A stretch of DNA of 33,614 bases from DASYHQ01 sp038223165 (GTDB taxonomy: Bacteria > Planctomycetota > Phycisphaerae > Tepidisphaerales > Tepidisphaeraceae), in contig JBBRHE010000010.1 of the NCBI GenBank assembly GCA_038223165.1, forward strand, positions 1 to 33,614, read 5' to 3'. Shown here piece by piece: positions 16,915-24,727 of the stretch (positions are counted from its first letter, which is position 1; every line of letters begins with the position of its first letter). The position numbers and the translations under genes are program-made. The notes beneath the pieces were generated by a model that saw only the letters and a list, made by a program, of their open reading frames with translations, was not told the origin of the DNA and did no database searches.

Positions 16915-17050
16915 ATCGTCTTCGCTTCTGAAGGAACGGGAAACTCATGACGACCGCATGGCCCTTCATTTGCTCACTGAATATCGGGCAGCTTGTGCAG
17001 ATCAGTGAAACAACGGAGCGACACGGGACTCGTTTGTATGGAGTTTCACT

Positions 17051-18367
17051 ATGTCGGCTACGACGGTTACGCCATTGTCTGTAATTCATCAGGGGATCCT
17101 TAACGCAGCCAGCAAGCCCCTGAGCCAAGGGGTAACCTTTCCACCTAACGCTTACACCGACGCCACTCATTTCGAATACGAAGTCGACCACATTCTTAAG
17201 CGCGAGTGGCTTTGCGTTGGTCACGTGTCGCAGGTTCCCAAGGCCGGTGACTACTTCAACCTCGACCTGCTCGGTGAACCGATGGTCGTCGTCCGTGGGA
17301 AGGACATGGAGGTTCGCGTTCTGTCTCGTGTCTGCCCGCACCGGGGGATGGACGTCAACCCCACCGAGTTTGGCCGACCCGCAGTGGGCAACGCGCGGTT
17401 CCTCATTTGCCCATACCACTTCTGGACGTTCGACCTGGACGGCCGCTGCAAGGGTGCCCCCGAGATGAACAAGAGTGATGGCTTCAGCCGAAAGGACACC
17501 GGCCTGCCGAGCTTTCGCTCTGAGGTCTGGAACGGCTTCATCTTCGTTACCTTCGCTGCCGACATCCCTCCCGTCGCCGAGACTTATGCCGACATGGGCA
17601 AGAAGCTTGCGCCCTGGCAGATGGGCAACCTTGAAGTGGTCGCAGCGCTCGAGTGGGACTGCGCGTTCAACTGGAAGGTCATCGTCGAGAACTTTGCTGA
17701 GTGCTATCACCATTGTGGCGCTCACATCAAGACCTTCGAGCCGCTCTTCCCCGCCAAGACCTGTTACTCGGACGAAGAGCAACCGATGTACACGGTTGCT
17801 CACCTGCCGCTCATTCGCGAGCTGGCCGACGAGGTGCGATCACAAGCCAGTTCGCTGCGCACGTTCATCGACATCCCCACCGTTCCCATCGACCAGCGGG
17901 TCGAGTGGTACGTCTACGTCGGCTACCCGACGATGCTGCTGTTCCTGGCGCCCGATCGCGTTTACTGGTATCGCGTGGTGCCCGATGGTCCCCAGCGGGT
18001 GAAGCTGCTGACGACCATCCTGGTCCACCCCGACGCCAAACAGATGCCCAACTGGGACGAGGCCCTCGCGACAGACATCCAGATGCTCAAGGACTTCCAC
18101 ATGGAAGACATGGAAGCCTGCGTCGCGGTGCAGAAGGGCATGAACACCAAGACCTACACGCAAGGCCGGCTCAGCTATCTCGAGCAACCGATCTGGTTCA
18201 TCCAACGCTACCTCGCCCGCAAACTGCGCGAGGCTACCGAGCGCCCCACGCCCGCACCGACCCGTGGTGGTGCGATCGCGTATAGCCCACAGTGTGAAGA
18301 GGATTGTCATGATGCTCCTATCGACGCCTCGGCCTATGCCATCGCCGCGGCACACGTGAGGGCGTGA
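17051..18367 (+). CDS. Rieske non-haem iron oxygenase, alpha subunit type
   Basis: 438 residues; GGAG nine bases before ATG 17051. The Rieske [2Fe-2S] centre is CPHRGM (Cys95, His97) and CPYHFW (Cys120, His123). The mononuclear iron site is ENFAECYHHCGAH (N-x2-E-x-Y-H-x4-H, His220 and His225), with a later acidic stretch (LKDFHMEDMEA) supplying the Asp ligand. Family members hydroxylate rings or remove N-methyl groups from quaternary or secondary amines (carnitine, betaine, stachydrine). In this nitrogen-compound cluster N-dealkylation seems more likely than ring attack, but that is inference. No reductase gene is next to it. It is followed 3 bases later by the SUMF1 gene and then the TIM-barrel gene, an evident operon. 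Confidence 0.9.
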   Translation: MSATTVTPLSVIHQGILNAASKPLSQGVTFPPNAYTDATHFEYEVDHILKREWLCVGHVSQVPKAGDYFNLDLLGEPMVVVRGKDMEVRVLSRVCPHRGMDVNPTEFGRPAVGNARFLICPYHFWTFDLDGRCKGAPEMNKSDGFSRKDTGLPSFRSEVWNGFIFVTFAADIPPVAETYADMGKKLAPWQMGNLEVVAALEWDCAFNWKVIVENFAECYHHCGAHIKTFEPLFPAKTCYSDEEQPMYTVAHLPLIRELADEVRSQASSLRTFIDIPTVPIDQRVEWYVYVGYPTMLLFLAPDRVYWYRVVPDGPQRVKLLTTILVHPDAKQMPNWDEALATDIQMLKDFHMEDMEACVAVQKGMNTKTYTQGRLSYLEQPIWFIQRYLARKLREATERPTPAPTRGGAIAYSPQCEEDCHDAPIDASAYAIAAAHVRA

Positions 18368-18370
18368 CCC

Positions 18371-19174
18371 ATGACGATGACCGATTCTCCGCAATTGCTG
18401 CTCCCCGGCAGCTCGTTCCGTGACGTTGACATCTCGCCAGTGATGGTCGTCCTGCCTGCAGGTGGGTTCGTCATGGGCGCCACCCAAGGAGACGACAAGT
18501 TCGTCAGCAACCTCGAGCTGCCCCGTCACGAAGTGACGATCCCGCGAGGAATCGCGATGGGGAAGCACCCTGTCACATTCACCGAGTGGGACGCGTACGT
18601 CGCTGTTACCCCGTCGGCGGCTCGACCGAGCGACGGTGGTTGGGGTCGGGGGAACCTGCCCGTCTTCAACGTCAGTTGGGATGACGTCCAGGGCTACCTC
18701 GCGTGGTTGCGTGAACTCACCGGTCGACCGTATCGCTTGCCCAGTGAGGCCGAGTGGGAATTCGCCTGCCGGGCCGGCACGAGCGGCGCGTTTGCGACGG
18801 GGTCGAACATCACGATCGAGCATGCTAACTTCATGTACTACGACTACCGTCAGCGACCCGGTCGGGGTTGCCCGACTGCGGTCGATCTGTTCCCATCCAA
18901 CGCGTTCGGCTTGCACGACATGCAAGGCAACGTCTGCGAACTGGTCGCCGACGACTGGCATGACACGTATGCCGGTGCACCATCGGACGGATCGGTGTGG
19001 TTGCGTCCAGGGGGTTCGCCATGGAAGGTCGTGCGCAACGGTGGGTGGGACGCCCTGCCACGCGTACTTCGATGTGCGTTCCGCGACTGGGTCGGACGGA
19101 CGCATCGATTCGACAACATGGGCTTCCGCGTTGCGTGTGATGTGACCGAGCTGACCTCTCGGGCCAAAGGGTGA
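18371..19174 (+). CDS. SUMF1/FGE-fold protein (not a canonical formylglycine-generating enzyme)
   Basis: 267 residues. SUMF1 domain landmarks are PAGGFVMGA, the HPVT segment, FNVSWDDVQGYLAWL, YRLPSEAEWEFACRAG, FGLHDMQGNVCEL and NMGFRVA. The two active-site Cys residues of true FGE (GGSxxCxxxxC type) are absent: the corresponding segment is NGGWDALPRVLRCAFRD. It is therefore more like the many FGE-fold proteins with other roles (EgtB-type or binding). No sulfatase is nearby. It sits between the Rieske oxygenase (3-base gap) and the TIM-barrel protein (3-base gap), so it is probably part of the same pathway. No signal peptide is seen, so it is cytoplasmic. Confidence 0.85.
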   Translation: MTMTDSPQLLLPGSSFRDVDISPVMVVLPAGGFVMGATQGDDKFVSNLELPRHEVTIPRGIAMGKHPVTFTEWDAYVAVTPSAARPSDGGWGRGNLPVFNVSWDDVQGYLAWLRELTGRPYRLPSEAEWEFACRAGTSGAFATGSNITIEHANFMYYDYRQRPGRGCPTAVDLFPSNAFGLHDMQGNVCELVADDWHDTYAGAPSDGSVWLRPGGSPWKVVRNGGWDALPRVLRCAFRDWVGRTHRFDNMGFRVACDVTELTSRAKG

Positions 19175-19177
19175 CTG

Positions 19178-20038
19178 ATGCAACTGAAAATGTGCCGTTC
19201 GTGGTGGGGTGCCCCGACGGCGTTGGACGAGATGGTCGAGCAGACCGTTACCGCCGGGTTCACGGGGATCGAGATGCCGATCCCCGCCAGCGCCACTGAG
19301 CGCCACCATCTTCGCGAGGTGCTGGCACGCAACGACCTGGTCCTGCTCGCCGAGGTCACGACGGGGTTGACCCGTAAGCCAACCTACGACTGGTGGGTCC
19401 CCGAGCCGCACTTCAGTGTCGACGACCATCTGCGCGATCTGCAGACCGCGGTCGACCATGCGAGTGACGTCGAACCGCTCTTCCTCACGACCATGTGCGG
19501 GTACGACGCCTGGAGCTACCAGCAGAACCTCGACTTCTTCGGGCGGGGCATCGACCTGAGCAGGTCATCGGGCATCACGATCAGCTTTGAAACGCACCGC
19601 TGTCGGTCTCTGTTCAACCCGTGGATCACGCGCGACATCGTCAAGGCGCTTCCCGACATCAAGCTGACGTGCGACTTCAGTCACTGGTGCGTGGTCGCAG
19701 AGCGGTTGGTGGACACCGAGATTGAGATCATCAAGCTCTGCGCCCAGCACGCCCACCACGTGCATTGCCGGGTGGGCTACGCCCAGCACGCGCAAGTCCC
19801 CGACCCCGCAGCCCCCGAGTACCGCCCTGCTCTGGAAGCCCACGAACGCTGGTGGGACCTCATCTGGGCCTCACAACGTGCCCGCGGGATTGAGACCGTG
19901 ACCATGACAAGCGAGTTCGGCCCGGACGGGTACATGCAACTGCTCCCCTACACCCAGCAACCCGTCGCCAACCTCTGGGGCGTCACCTGCTGGCAGGCGA
20001 TGCGCCAGAAAGACCGGTTTGCACGGTTCATCGGATGA
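19178..20038 (+). CDS. Xylose-isomerase-like TIM-barrel protein
   Basis: 286 residues of the AP_endonuc_2 / sugar phosphate isomerase-epimerase fold. Metal-ligand-like residues fall at the ends of strands in the usual order: Glu in ISFETHR, Asp in LTCDFSHW, His in HHVHCRVG, Glu in TMTSEFGPDG. It has no signal peptide. It is the third gene of the Rieske operon (3 bases after the SUMF1 stop). Such proteins isomerise or epimerise sugars or cleave related substrates; here it may process the product of the oxygenase. The actual reaction is unknown. Confidence 0.8.
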   Translation: MQLKMCRSWWGAPTALDEMVEQTVTAGFTGIEMPIPASATERHHLREVLARNDLVLLAEVTTGLTRKPTYDWWVPEPHFSVDDHLRDLQTAVDHASDVEPLFLTTMCGYDAWSYQQNLDFFGRGIDLSRSSGITISFETHRCRSLFNPWITRDIVKALPDIKLTCDFSHWCVVAERLVDTEIEIIKLCAQHAHHVHCRVGYAQHAQVPDPAAPEYRPALEAHERWWDLIWASQRARGIETVTMTSEFGPDGYMQLLPYTQQPVANLWGVTCWQAMRQKDRFARFIG

Positions 20039-20054
20039 CCGCGGGTGTCGACGC

Positions 20055-20100
20055 GTGAAAATAAACTTTCAGACCCTTCCCTTCTATCTGATATTTTCAC
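20055..20100 (+). terminator. Stem-loop after the Rieske operon
   Basis: GTGAAAATA (20055-20063) pairs with TATTTTCAC (20092-20100); inside, TCAGA (20069-20073) pairs with TCTGA (20087-20091). It begins 16 bases after the last stop codon. There is no clear T-run, so it may protect the mRNA 3' end rather than terminate. Confidence 0.45.
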
Positions 20101-20150
20101 AATGCTAGTATCGACCATAGCTTAGAGCTCAGCGGATACCCTAAACCGCT

Positions 20151-20216
20151 CGACCAAACCGACCAAAAACCGACATGCAAACGACCGCCAAACGACCAAA
20201 ACCGACACGAACCGAC
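20151..20216. repeat. Helically phased CGAC/A-tract array
   Basis: CGAC starts at 20151, 20160, 20171, 20182, 20193, 20203 and 20213 (spacings 9, 11, 11, 11, 10, 10), mostly followed by runs of 2-5 A. Phasing at about 10.5 bases with A-tracts predicts intrinsic curvature. It lies in a convergent intergenic region, so it is not a promoter of either neighbour. Confidence 0.7.
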
Positions 20217-20316
20217 GGCGATCCATGTGATCGATATTCAGTTTTCAAAGAGCAGCGCGCAGCAACTCACAAGTGCGTGCGCGAACGCGCGAGCGTCATC
20301 TCGATCTTACCCTGAG

Positions 20317-20375
20317 GCAGGATGAAGTCAAACTTAAAGTTTGATATTTGTTAGGTTTCCCTGATAATCATCCTG
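20317..20375. repeat. Nested palindrome
   Basis: A perfect palindrome TCAAACTTAAAGTTTGA (20328-20344, one-base centre) lies inside flanking arms GCAGGATGA (about 20317-20325) and TCATCCTGC (about 20367-20375). It could form a branched hairpin in RNA or a cruciform in DNA, or serve as a protein-binding site. Confidence 0.6.
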
Positions 20376-20404
20376 CACCGCCGGGAATCGCCCCTTGCGC
20401 AGAA

Positions 20405-20443
20405 TGTCATCCCGAAAAGGAGCGGTATCGACTTAAGGGATCT
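20405..20443. repeat. Solo arm of palindromic repeat family A
   Basis: TGTCATCCCGAAAAGG...AAGGGATCT matches the left arm at 13841-13878 with few differences and a one-base length change. No opposite arm follows, so it is a half copy. Confidence 0.65.
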
Positions 20444-20500
20444 CGACCCTCCTAACCGCGCACTCGACGGCATCACCGCGCTATCGCGGGTGGCGTCTCA

Positions 20501-21205
20501 TCAGTCCACCCGTGCCGTTGTGCTCATCGCGGCCAGCAGGGGTTCACTTGAACTGACCCAGCCGAACAGGCCCCCTTCGGTTTCGATGGCGTCGACTGCT
20601 GCCTTCTGCACCACCGGGTCGAACGCCGCGGTGCAGTCCTCGAGCAGCAGGCACCAATACCCGCGGTCGACGGCTTCGCGCAGTGTGGAGTGCACGCAAC
20701 ATTGCGTCGTCACCCCAGTGAAAACCAGGTGGGTAACGCCCAATCTTTCGAGCATCGGTCCGAGTTGCGTCTTGTAGAACGCGCCGAAGCCGGACTTGTC
20801 GAACACGTGTTCACCGACGATCGGTTGCAGTTCGTCGACGAAGTCGTGTCCGTATTCCCCACGGATCAGCAGTCGGCCCAGCGGCCCGGGCGCGCCGATC
20901 TCCGAGCCCGCGCGCTTGCTGCGAAACGCCTTGGCGGGTGTGAGGTCGGACAGGTCGGGCAAATGCCCCTCGCGCGTGTGAACAATCGTAAAGCCCGCGG
21001 CGCGGGCTGCATCGAGCACGGCCCGCACGCGCGGGACGATCTTGCGCGTCTCGGTGACATTCTCACCACCAACGCCCGAATAACCGTTGGGGTCCAGGAA
21101 GTCCCGTTGCATGTCGATGAGAACCAGCGCGGTCTGCGCACCCATCGGAAACGGGAATGGCCGCCCGTCGCGAGCGGTAAAGGGAATGGTGGTTGAATCG
21201 GTCAT
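20501..21205 (-). CDS. Isochorismatase-family cysteine hydrolase (biuret/triuret hydrolase-like)
   Basis: 234 residues from ATG 21205 (GGAGAG upstream; an upstream in-frame ATG at 21232 is less likely). The catalytic triad of the family is in place: Asp31 in LIDMQRDF, Lys137 in DKSGFGAFY and Cys170 in GVTTQCCVHSTLREAVDRG, with a cis-peptide region before the Cys. HTREGHLPDLSDLTPAK and GPLGRLLIRGEYGHDF resemble the BiuH/TrtA branch (biuret and triuret amidohydrolases) more than phenazine-type isochorismatases. It probably releases ammonia from a urea-related amide in the cytoplasm. It lies downstream of SBP2 on the same strand, beyond a palindromic repeat. The branch assignment is from memory of motif patterns and is moderate. 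Confidence 0.75.
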   Translation of the reverse strand: MTDSTTIPFTARDGRPFPFPMGAQTALVLIDMQRDFLDPNGYSGVGGENVTETRKIVPRVRAVLDAARAAGFTIVHTREGHLPDLSDLTPAKAFRSKRAGSEIGAPGPLGRLLIRGEYGHDFVDELQPIVGEHVFDKSGFGAFYKTQLGPMLERLGVTHLVFTGVTTQCCVHSTLREAVDRGYWCLLLEDCTAAFDPVVQKAAVDAIETEGGLFGWVSSSEPLLAAMSTTARVD

Positions 21206-21240
21206 GTCGATTAACTCTCCGGCGGCTCTCATGATACTTA

Positions 21241-21317
21241 GAGTGAAGTGGGGTTTGGGTGATTTCGATTGACGAGTGCCTCTCGCCGAAAGAAATCACC
21301 CTCACCCCACCTCTCCC
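21241..21317. repeat. Palindromic intergenic repeat, family C, copy 1
   Basis: Left arm (GTGGGGTTTGGGTGATTTC, ending 21266) and right arm GAAATCACCCTCACCCCAC (21292-21310, then CTCTCCC) are reverse complements at 17 of 19 core positions. It lies between the end of SBP2 and the start of the cysteine hydrolase, in the same position relative to a binding-protein gene as copy 2 (29059-29154). Confidence 0.7.
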
Positions 21318-21351
21318 TTGAGCATCTGAGAGAGTGGGCCATACGATTACT

Positions 21352-22344
21352 TCACTTCGCTTCGCGCACAAACTTTGCCTCGACCATGCTGTTCACATCC
21401 GGCATCTTCTTGATCACATCGTGCGCGACCATGAAGTCGGCCAGTTTCTTCATCACGTCGTATTTCGGGCCGGGCTTCTCGGCGGTGCCGAAGAGTTTTT
21501 TGTTGTCCTCGATCGTGTAGCACTTCACGCCGGCCAGCATCTCCTTGGCTTCCTCGGGCTTCACACCGAGATATTTCGCGGCGACATCGAGGCTCTCCTT
21601 CTCGTTTGCGGCGACGTATTTCACGCCTTCGTCCATCGCGGTGATGAAGGCCTTGATGGTGTCGGCTTTTTCGATCGTCGATTTGCGGGTGGTGACGATG
21701 CAGTCACCGAGCACACCGGGCGCGTCGTTGCTGCTGAAAATGACGTGACCGTTGGCCGCCGCGGCCTTGCTGAGCCACGGTTCCCACGTCGCGGCGGCAT
21801 CCAGTGAGCCGGCGATGAACGCGGCACCGGCATCGTCGGCGTTCATGTTAACGATCTCGACGTCGCTCTCCTTGAGCCCCCCCTTCTCCAGGGTCATCAG
21901 CATCAACAGGTGATTCACCGCCCCGATGGTCGCGGCGACCTTCTTGCCCTTCAGGTCGGCGGGCGTCGCGATTGATTTTTTGGCGACGATACCGTCGGCG
22001 CCGGCGCTCGTGTCGATCTGGAAGACGCTGACGAGCGCGTCACTCTCCGTGCCGTGCAGCAGCACGACGTTGTCCGGACAACTGAGCGACAGATCGATGT
22101 GCCCTGCGATGATCGGTGGCAGCGAATCACCAGGCCCGGCGAAGTCGACAAACTGCACGTCCAGGCCGTGCTTTTCAAAAATGCCCTTGTCCTTGGCGAC
22201 ATACGCGGGTGTGAAGCCGATCCAGACGTTGTGACCGACCTTCACCGGTGTCGCGCCGAACGACATCGCGGGGACGGCCAGCGATATCGCGGCGATGGCC
22301 GCGCTGGTGAACAGACGGGAAAAGGATTTGGCGAACTGCTTCAT
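21352..22344 (-). CDS. NMT1/SsuA-like periplasmic substrate-binding protein (SBP2)
   Basis: 330 residues; AGGAGA lies 8 bases before ATG 22344. Signal peptide (FTSAAIAAISLAVPAMSFGA) to about residue 31, mature start TPVKVGHNVWIGFTPAYVAK. It shares the sub-family motifs of SBP3: PGDSLPPIIAGHIDL, ADLKGKKVA, VNMNADDAGAAFIAGSLDAA and ATWEPWLSKA. Its ligand is not the same as that of the YSDWPGW type (SBP1/SBP4) on present evidence. It follows the ABC ATPase gene by 130 bases on the same strand, so the permease/ATPase pair at 22474-24230 may serve both SBP2 and SBP3. Confidence 0.9.
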   Translation of the reverse strand: MKQFAKSFSRLFTSAAIAAISLAVPAMSFGATPVKVGHNVWIGFTPAYVAKDKGIFEKHGLDVQFVDFAGPGDSLPPIIAGHIDLSLSCPDNVVLLHGTESDALVSVFQIDTSAGADGIVAKKSIATPADLKGKKVAATIGAVNHLLMLMTLEKGGLKESDVEIVNMNADDAGAAFIAGSLDAAATWEPWLSKAAAANGHVIFSSNDAPGVLGDCIVTTRKSTIEKADTIKAFITAMDEGVKYVAANEKESLDVAAKYLGVKPEEAKEMLAGVKCYTIEDNKKLFGTAEKPGPKYDVMKKLADFMVAHDVIKKMPDVNSMVEAKFVREAK

Positions 22345-22473
22345 AAATGGGTCTCCTGAGAAAGGGGTGAAAGGGGTTTAGATCGTTCGTTTGAGCTTCT
22401 GTGTCATCTTCAGGCACTCCGAAGGACGATGGGGCAAATTGACGGCGCGCCGCATCATCGCGCAGCATGCGTA

Positions 22474-23334
22474 TCACCTCACCATCGACTGCAACTGGCT
22501 TTCCGACAGCGACCGACGCTGCCTTGAGTAAAGCGATTCCAATACATCTGCACGCACGCTCGAAAACGCCGGTTCCAGCCGCATTTCAAGCGTGCGCGGA
22601 CGGGGCAGATCGACCTTGATCTCACGGGCGATCCGACCCGGGTGCGGCGCGAGCACGATGATGCGGTCGGACAGCAGGACGGCTTCTTCCACATCGTGCG
22701 TAACGAAAAGCGTAGTGGTGCCTTGCCGTTCGGACAGGCGAGCGAGCAGTTCCTGCATCTCTTCGCGCGTCTGGGCGTCGAGCGCGCCAAAGGGTTCGTC
22801 CATCAGCAACACGCGGGGTTGGTTGGCCAGCGCCCGAGCGAGCGCGGCCCGTTGCCGCATTCCGCCGGACAGTTCGGACGGATAGGACTTGGCAAACTTC
22901 GACAGCCCGACGATGTCGATCAGTTGGTCGCAGCGGGCGTCGAAGTCCTGGCGTTTGGCGCCGCTCAGTGTTCGGCGGATGGATTTCAGTCGCGCGCTGT
23001 AGCGAACGTTCTCGCGAACAGTGAGCCAGGGGAACAGGTTGTCACGCTGAAACACCATGCCACGGTCGGGACCGGGCTCGACGATGGACCGACCGTCGAT
23101 CACGACGCGCCCGGTCGTGGGGGATTCAAGACCGGCGACGATCGACAACAGTGTGCTCTTGCCGCAACCACTGGGACCGACGAGTGCGACGAATTCGCCG
23201 GGCATGACGTTGAAGCTGACCTCTTTCAACGCGTCGACCGGTCCCGCGCGGCCGCGGAACGTTTTCGTCAGACCCCAGACGATTAATGCCGGCGCGGTAG
23301 ACGGGTTTGGAGTTGTGGACGTCGTCGCGATCAT
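22474..23334 (-). CDS. ABC transporter ATPase, nitrate/taurine type (ABC-1)
   Basis: 286 residues. Walker A is GPSGCGKSTLL, Q-loop VFQRDNLFPW, signature ELSGGMRQRAALARAL, Walker B VLLMDEPFGALD, then the H-loop in FVTHDVEEAV. It matches the TauB/SsuB/NrtD group. Start ATG 23334 overlaps the permease stop (ATGA, 4 bases), showing translational coupling; a longer upstream reading frame is not used. It energises import through the permease at 23331-24230 with SBP3 and probably SBP2. Confidence 0.95.
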   Translation of the reverse strand: MIATTSTTPNPSTAPALIVWGLTKTFRGRAGPVDALKEVSFNVMPGEFVALVGPSGCGKSTLLSIVAGLESPTTGRVVIDGRSIVEPGPDRGMVFQRDNLFPWLTVRENVRYSARLKSIRRTLSGAKRQDFDARCDQLIDIVGLSKFAKSYPSELSGGMRQRAALARALANQPRVLLMDEPFGALDAQTREEMQELLARLSERQGTTTLFVTHDVEEAVLLSDRIIVLAPHPGRIAREIKVDLPRPRTLEMRLEPAFSSVRADVLESLYSRQRRSLSESQLQSMVR

Positions 23335-24230
23335 TCGGCCCTCATGCGTTGACGCGCCCAGGGGAAGAGCAACCGAGCGGCGAGCTTGAAGAGCTGGTCC
23401 GACAGAACACCCAGCAAGCCGATGATGAAGATGTAGAGGAATATGATGTCCGTCTGCAGGAACCGCTGGGCCTTGAGAATGCGATAACCCAGACCGGTGT
23501 TGGCAGCGACCAGCTCGGCGACGACAAGGTAGGTCCAGGCCCAACCAAGGTTCAACCGGCAGATGTCGAGAATCCCCGGCAGGCTCGCAGGCCAGATCAC
23601 CTTTGAAAACAGCTCCCAGCGACTTGCGCCCAGAACCTGCGCGGCGCGCAAAAGGTCGGACTGCGTCTGCTTTGTCACGTCGGCGACCATCACGACCATC
23701 TGAACGACGGTCCCAATGAAGATGACGAGGATTTTTGGCGTCTCACCGATGCCGGTGTAAAGCATCAGCAGTGGGATGAACGCCGGCACCGGCATGTAAC
23801 GGACGAACCCGAGGAATGGCTCGAGCAGCGCCTCGATCGCCCGCAGGTTGCCCACCAGCATGCCCAACGGGATAGCGACCACCGCGGCCAGGGTGAACCC
23901 GCAGAGGATGCGCAGGTTACTGACCCACAGGTCCTGGGTGAGCAGGCCCGACTCCCACAACTTTCCCGCGGCGACGACGACCGCGGTCGGTGTCGGCAGG
24001 AAGATACGGGAGATGAATTGGCCGTAGCTGAGGATGCACCAGACGACGAACAGCACCACGAAGCCCGTTACCGCCAGCGTGATGTACAGTCGGCGCGGGA
24101 TCTCTGTGCGCAGCCCGAGGTACTGTATTTGTGCGGGCTCGCCGACGAATGCGGGAGCGTTGCCGTACGCGACCGGTTGAGTGGCAGACAAGGCCGGGTC
24201 ACGGATGATGGGTGCGGCGGTATCCGTCAT
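23331..24230 (-). CDS. ABC transporter permease, nitrate/taurine type (ABC-1)
   Basis: 299 residues from ATG 24230, which overlaps the deaminase stop by 4 bases. About six membrane helices: LYITLAVTGFVVLFVVWCIL, the ILCGFTLAAVVAIPLGMLVG segment, MPVPAFIPLLMLYTG, ILVIFIGTVVQMVVMVADV, the EAA-type loop LLRAAQVLGASRWELFSKVI, and the LGWAWTYLVVAELV and DIIFLYIFIIGLLGVLSD segments. This is the BPD_transp_1 domain of TauC/SsuC-type permeases, probably acting as a homodimer. Confidence 0.93.
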   Translation of the reverse strand: MTDTAAPIIRDPALSATQPVAYGNAPAFVGEPAQIQYLGLRTEIPRRLYITLAVTGFVVLFVVWCILSYGQFISRIFLPTPTAVVVAAGKLWESGLLTQDLWVSNLRILCGFTLAAVVAIPLGMLVGNLRAIEALLEPFLGFVRYMPVPAFIPLLMLYTGIGETPKILVIFIGTVVQMVVMVADVTKQTQSDLLRAAQVLGASRWELFSKVIWPASLPGILDICRLNLGWAWTYLVVAELVAANTGLGYRILKAQRFLQTDIIFLYIFIIGLLGVLSDQLFKLAARLLFPWARQRMRAE

Positions 24231-24715
24231 CCCGGTTGTTTCTCGAGCATCGCCATCTTCTGTGTGAACGGAACCAGGCACTCGTCGCGCAATACACCCC
24301 CGACAACGTCCATCACGCGTCCACCAAGCTCGTTCATGTGTTCGGCCGGTACCGCCAGTTCGCGCACCGCGCTACCGGTGATTTCGGCCACTTCCTTCAT
24401 CGTGGCCCCCCAGACGATTCGGTTCACACAAGCGAGCCAGTTGGTCGTGAAGCACATGGGGCACGGCTCTACGGTCGTGTAGACCGTGCACCCGGACAGA
24501 TCCCGGCGGCCGGTCGCGCGACAGGCAATTTTCGCTAACATCGTCTCCGCGTGGCTGGTGAAGTCGTTGTCTCGCTCAATCGTGTCGTAGTTGCTAGCGA
24601 TTACGGAACCGTCCCGGTCCACCATCACGGCACCGAACGGGAACTCACCGTGCTGCATGCCCAATTCGGCCTGGGCGATCGCCAGCCGCATGTAGTGTGC
24701 GTCGAGGTTTGACAT
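24227..24715 (-). CDS. Cytidine/deoxycytidylate-deaminase-fold enzyme (guanine deaminase-like)
   Basis: 162 residues. The zinc site is SHAETM (His55, catalytic Glu57) and PCPMC (Cys85, Cys88), the signature of GuaD/TadA-type deaminases; the rest lacks the tRNA-binding features of TadA. It lies inside an ABC transporter operon (12 bases after SBP3, overlapping the permease by 4), so its substrate is probably the imported compound or a close product, for example a purine, pyrimidine, triazine or guanidino-ring compound. Start ATG 24715 has AGGAG upstream. Deaminases inside binding-protein/permease operons are uncommon and informative here. Confidence 0.85.
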   Translation of the reverse strand: MSNLDAHYMRLAIAQAELGMQHGEFPFGAVMVDRDGSVIASNYDTIERDNDFTSHAETMLAKIACRATGRRDLSGCTVYTTVEPCPMCFTTNWLACVNRIVWGATMKEVAEITGSAVRELAVPAEHMNELGGRVMDVVGGVLRDECLVPFTQKMAMLEKQPG

Positions 24716-24727
24716 GGGCTTCTCCTG

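Larger units (their letters stand above)
16448..17050. other. Divergent intergenic region with leader element and repeat
   Basis: About 600 bases between SBP1 (minus) and the Rieske gene (plus). Contents: a structured leader-like element (16568-16677) read towards SBP1, and a palindromic repeat (16798-16914) upstream of the Rieske gene. Small open frames here overlap both and look spurious. Promoters must exist in both directions, but I see no convincing sigma70 boxes. Confidence 0.6.
20039..20500. other. Convergent intergenic region rich in DNA structure
   Basis: 460 bases between the TIM-barrel gene (plus) and the cysteine hydrolase (minus) with no coding potential. It contains a stem-loop (20055-20100), a helically phased CGAC/A-tract array (20151-20216), a 17-base palindrome nested in a longer inverted repeat (20317-20375) and a solo arm of repeat family A (20405-20443). 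Confidence 0.75.

Noticed and set aside
16625..16931. Conserved small protein shared by the two leader elements (PPHGVG in translation)
   Set aside because: The similarity ends where insert lengths differ by 16 and 19 bases, which shifts frame; the conservation is in the nucleotides, not in a reading frame.
16622..17803. Open frame of 393 codons on the minus strand across the Rieske start and the family B repeat
   Set aside because: It covers the palindromic repeat and the antisense of a real gene; no recognisable domain.
18371..19174. Formylglycine-generating enzyme activating a sulfatase
   Set aside because: The paired active-site Cys are missing and no sulfatase gene is present.
17840..19459. 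Long open frame on the minus strand (539 codons) opposite the Rieske/SUMF1 operon
   Set aside because: It is antisense to clearly real genes with catalytic motifs and tight spacing; its translation is Arg/Asp/His-rich with no family pattern. High-GC DNA produces such shadows.
20151..20216. CRISPR-like array
   Set aside because: Units are only 9-11 bases and no cas genes are nearby; it is a phased short repeat, not repeat-spacer architecture.
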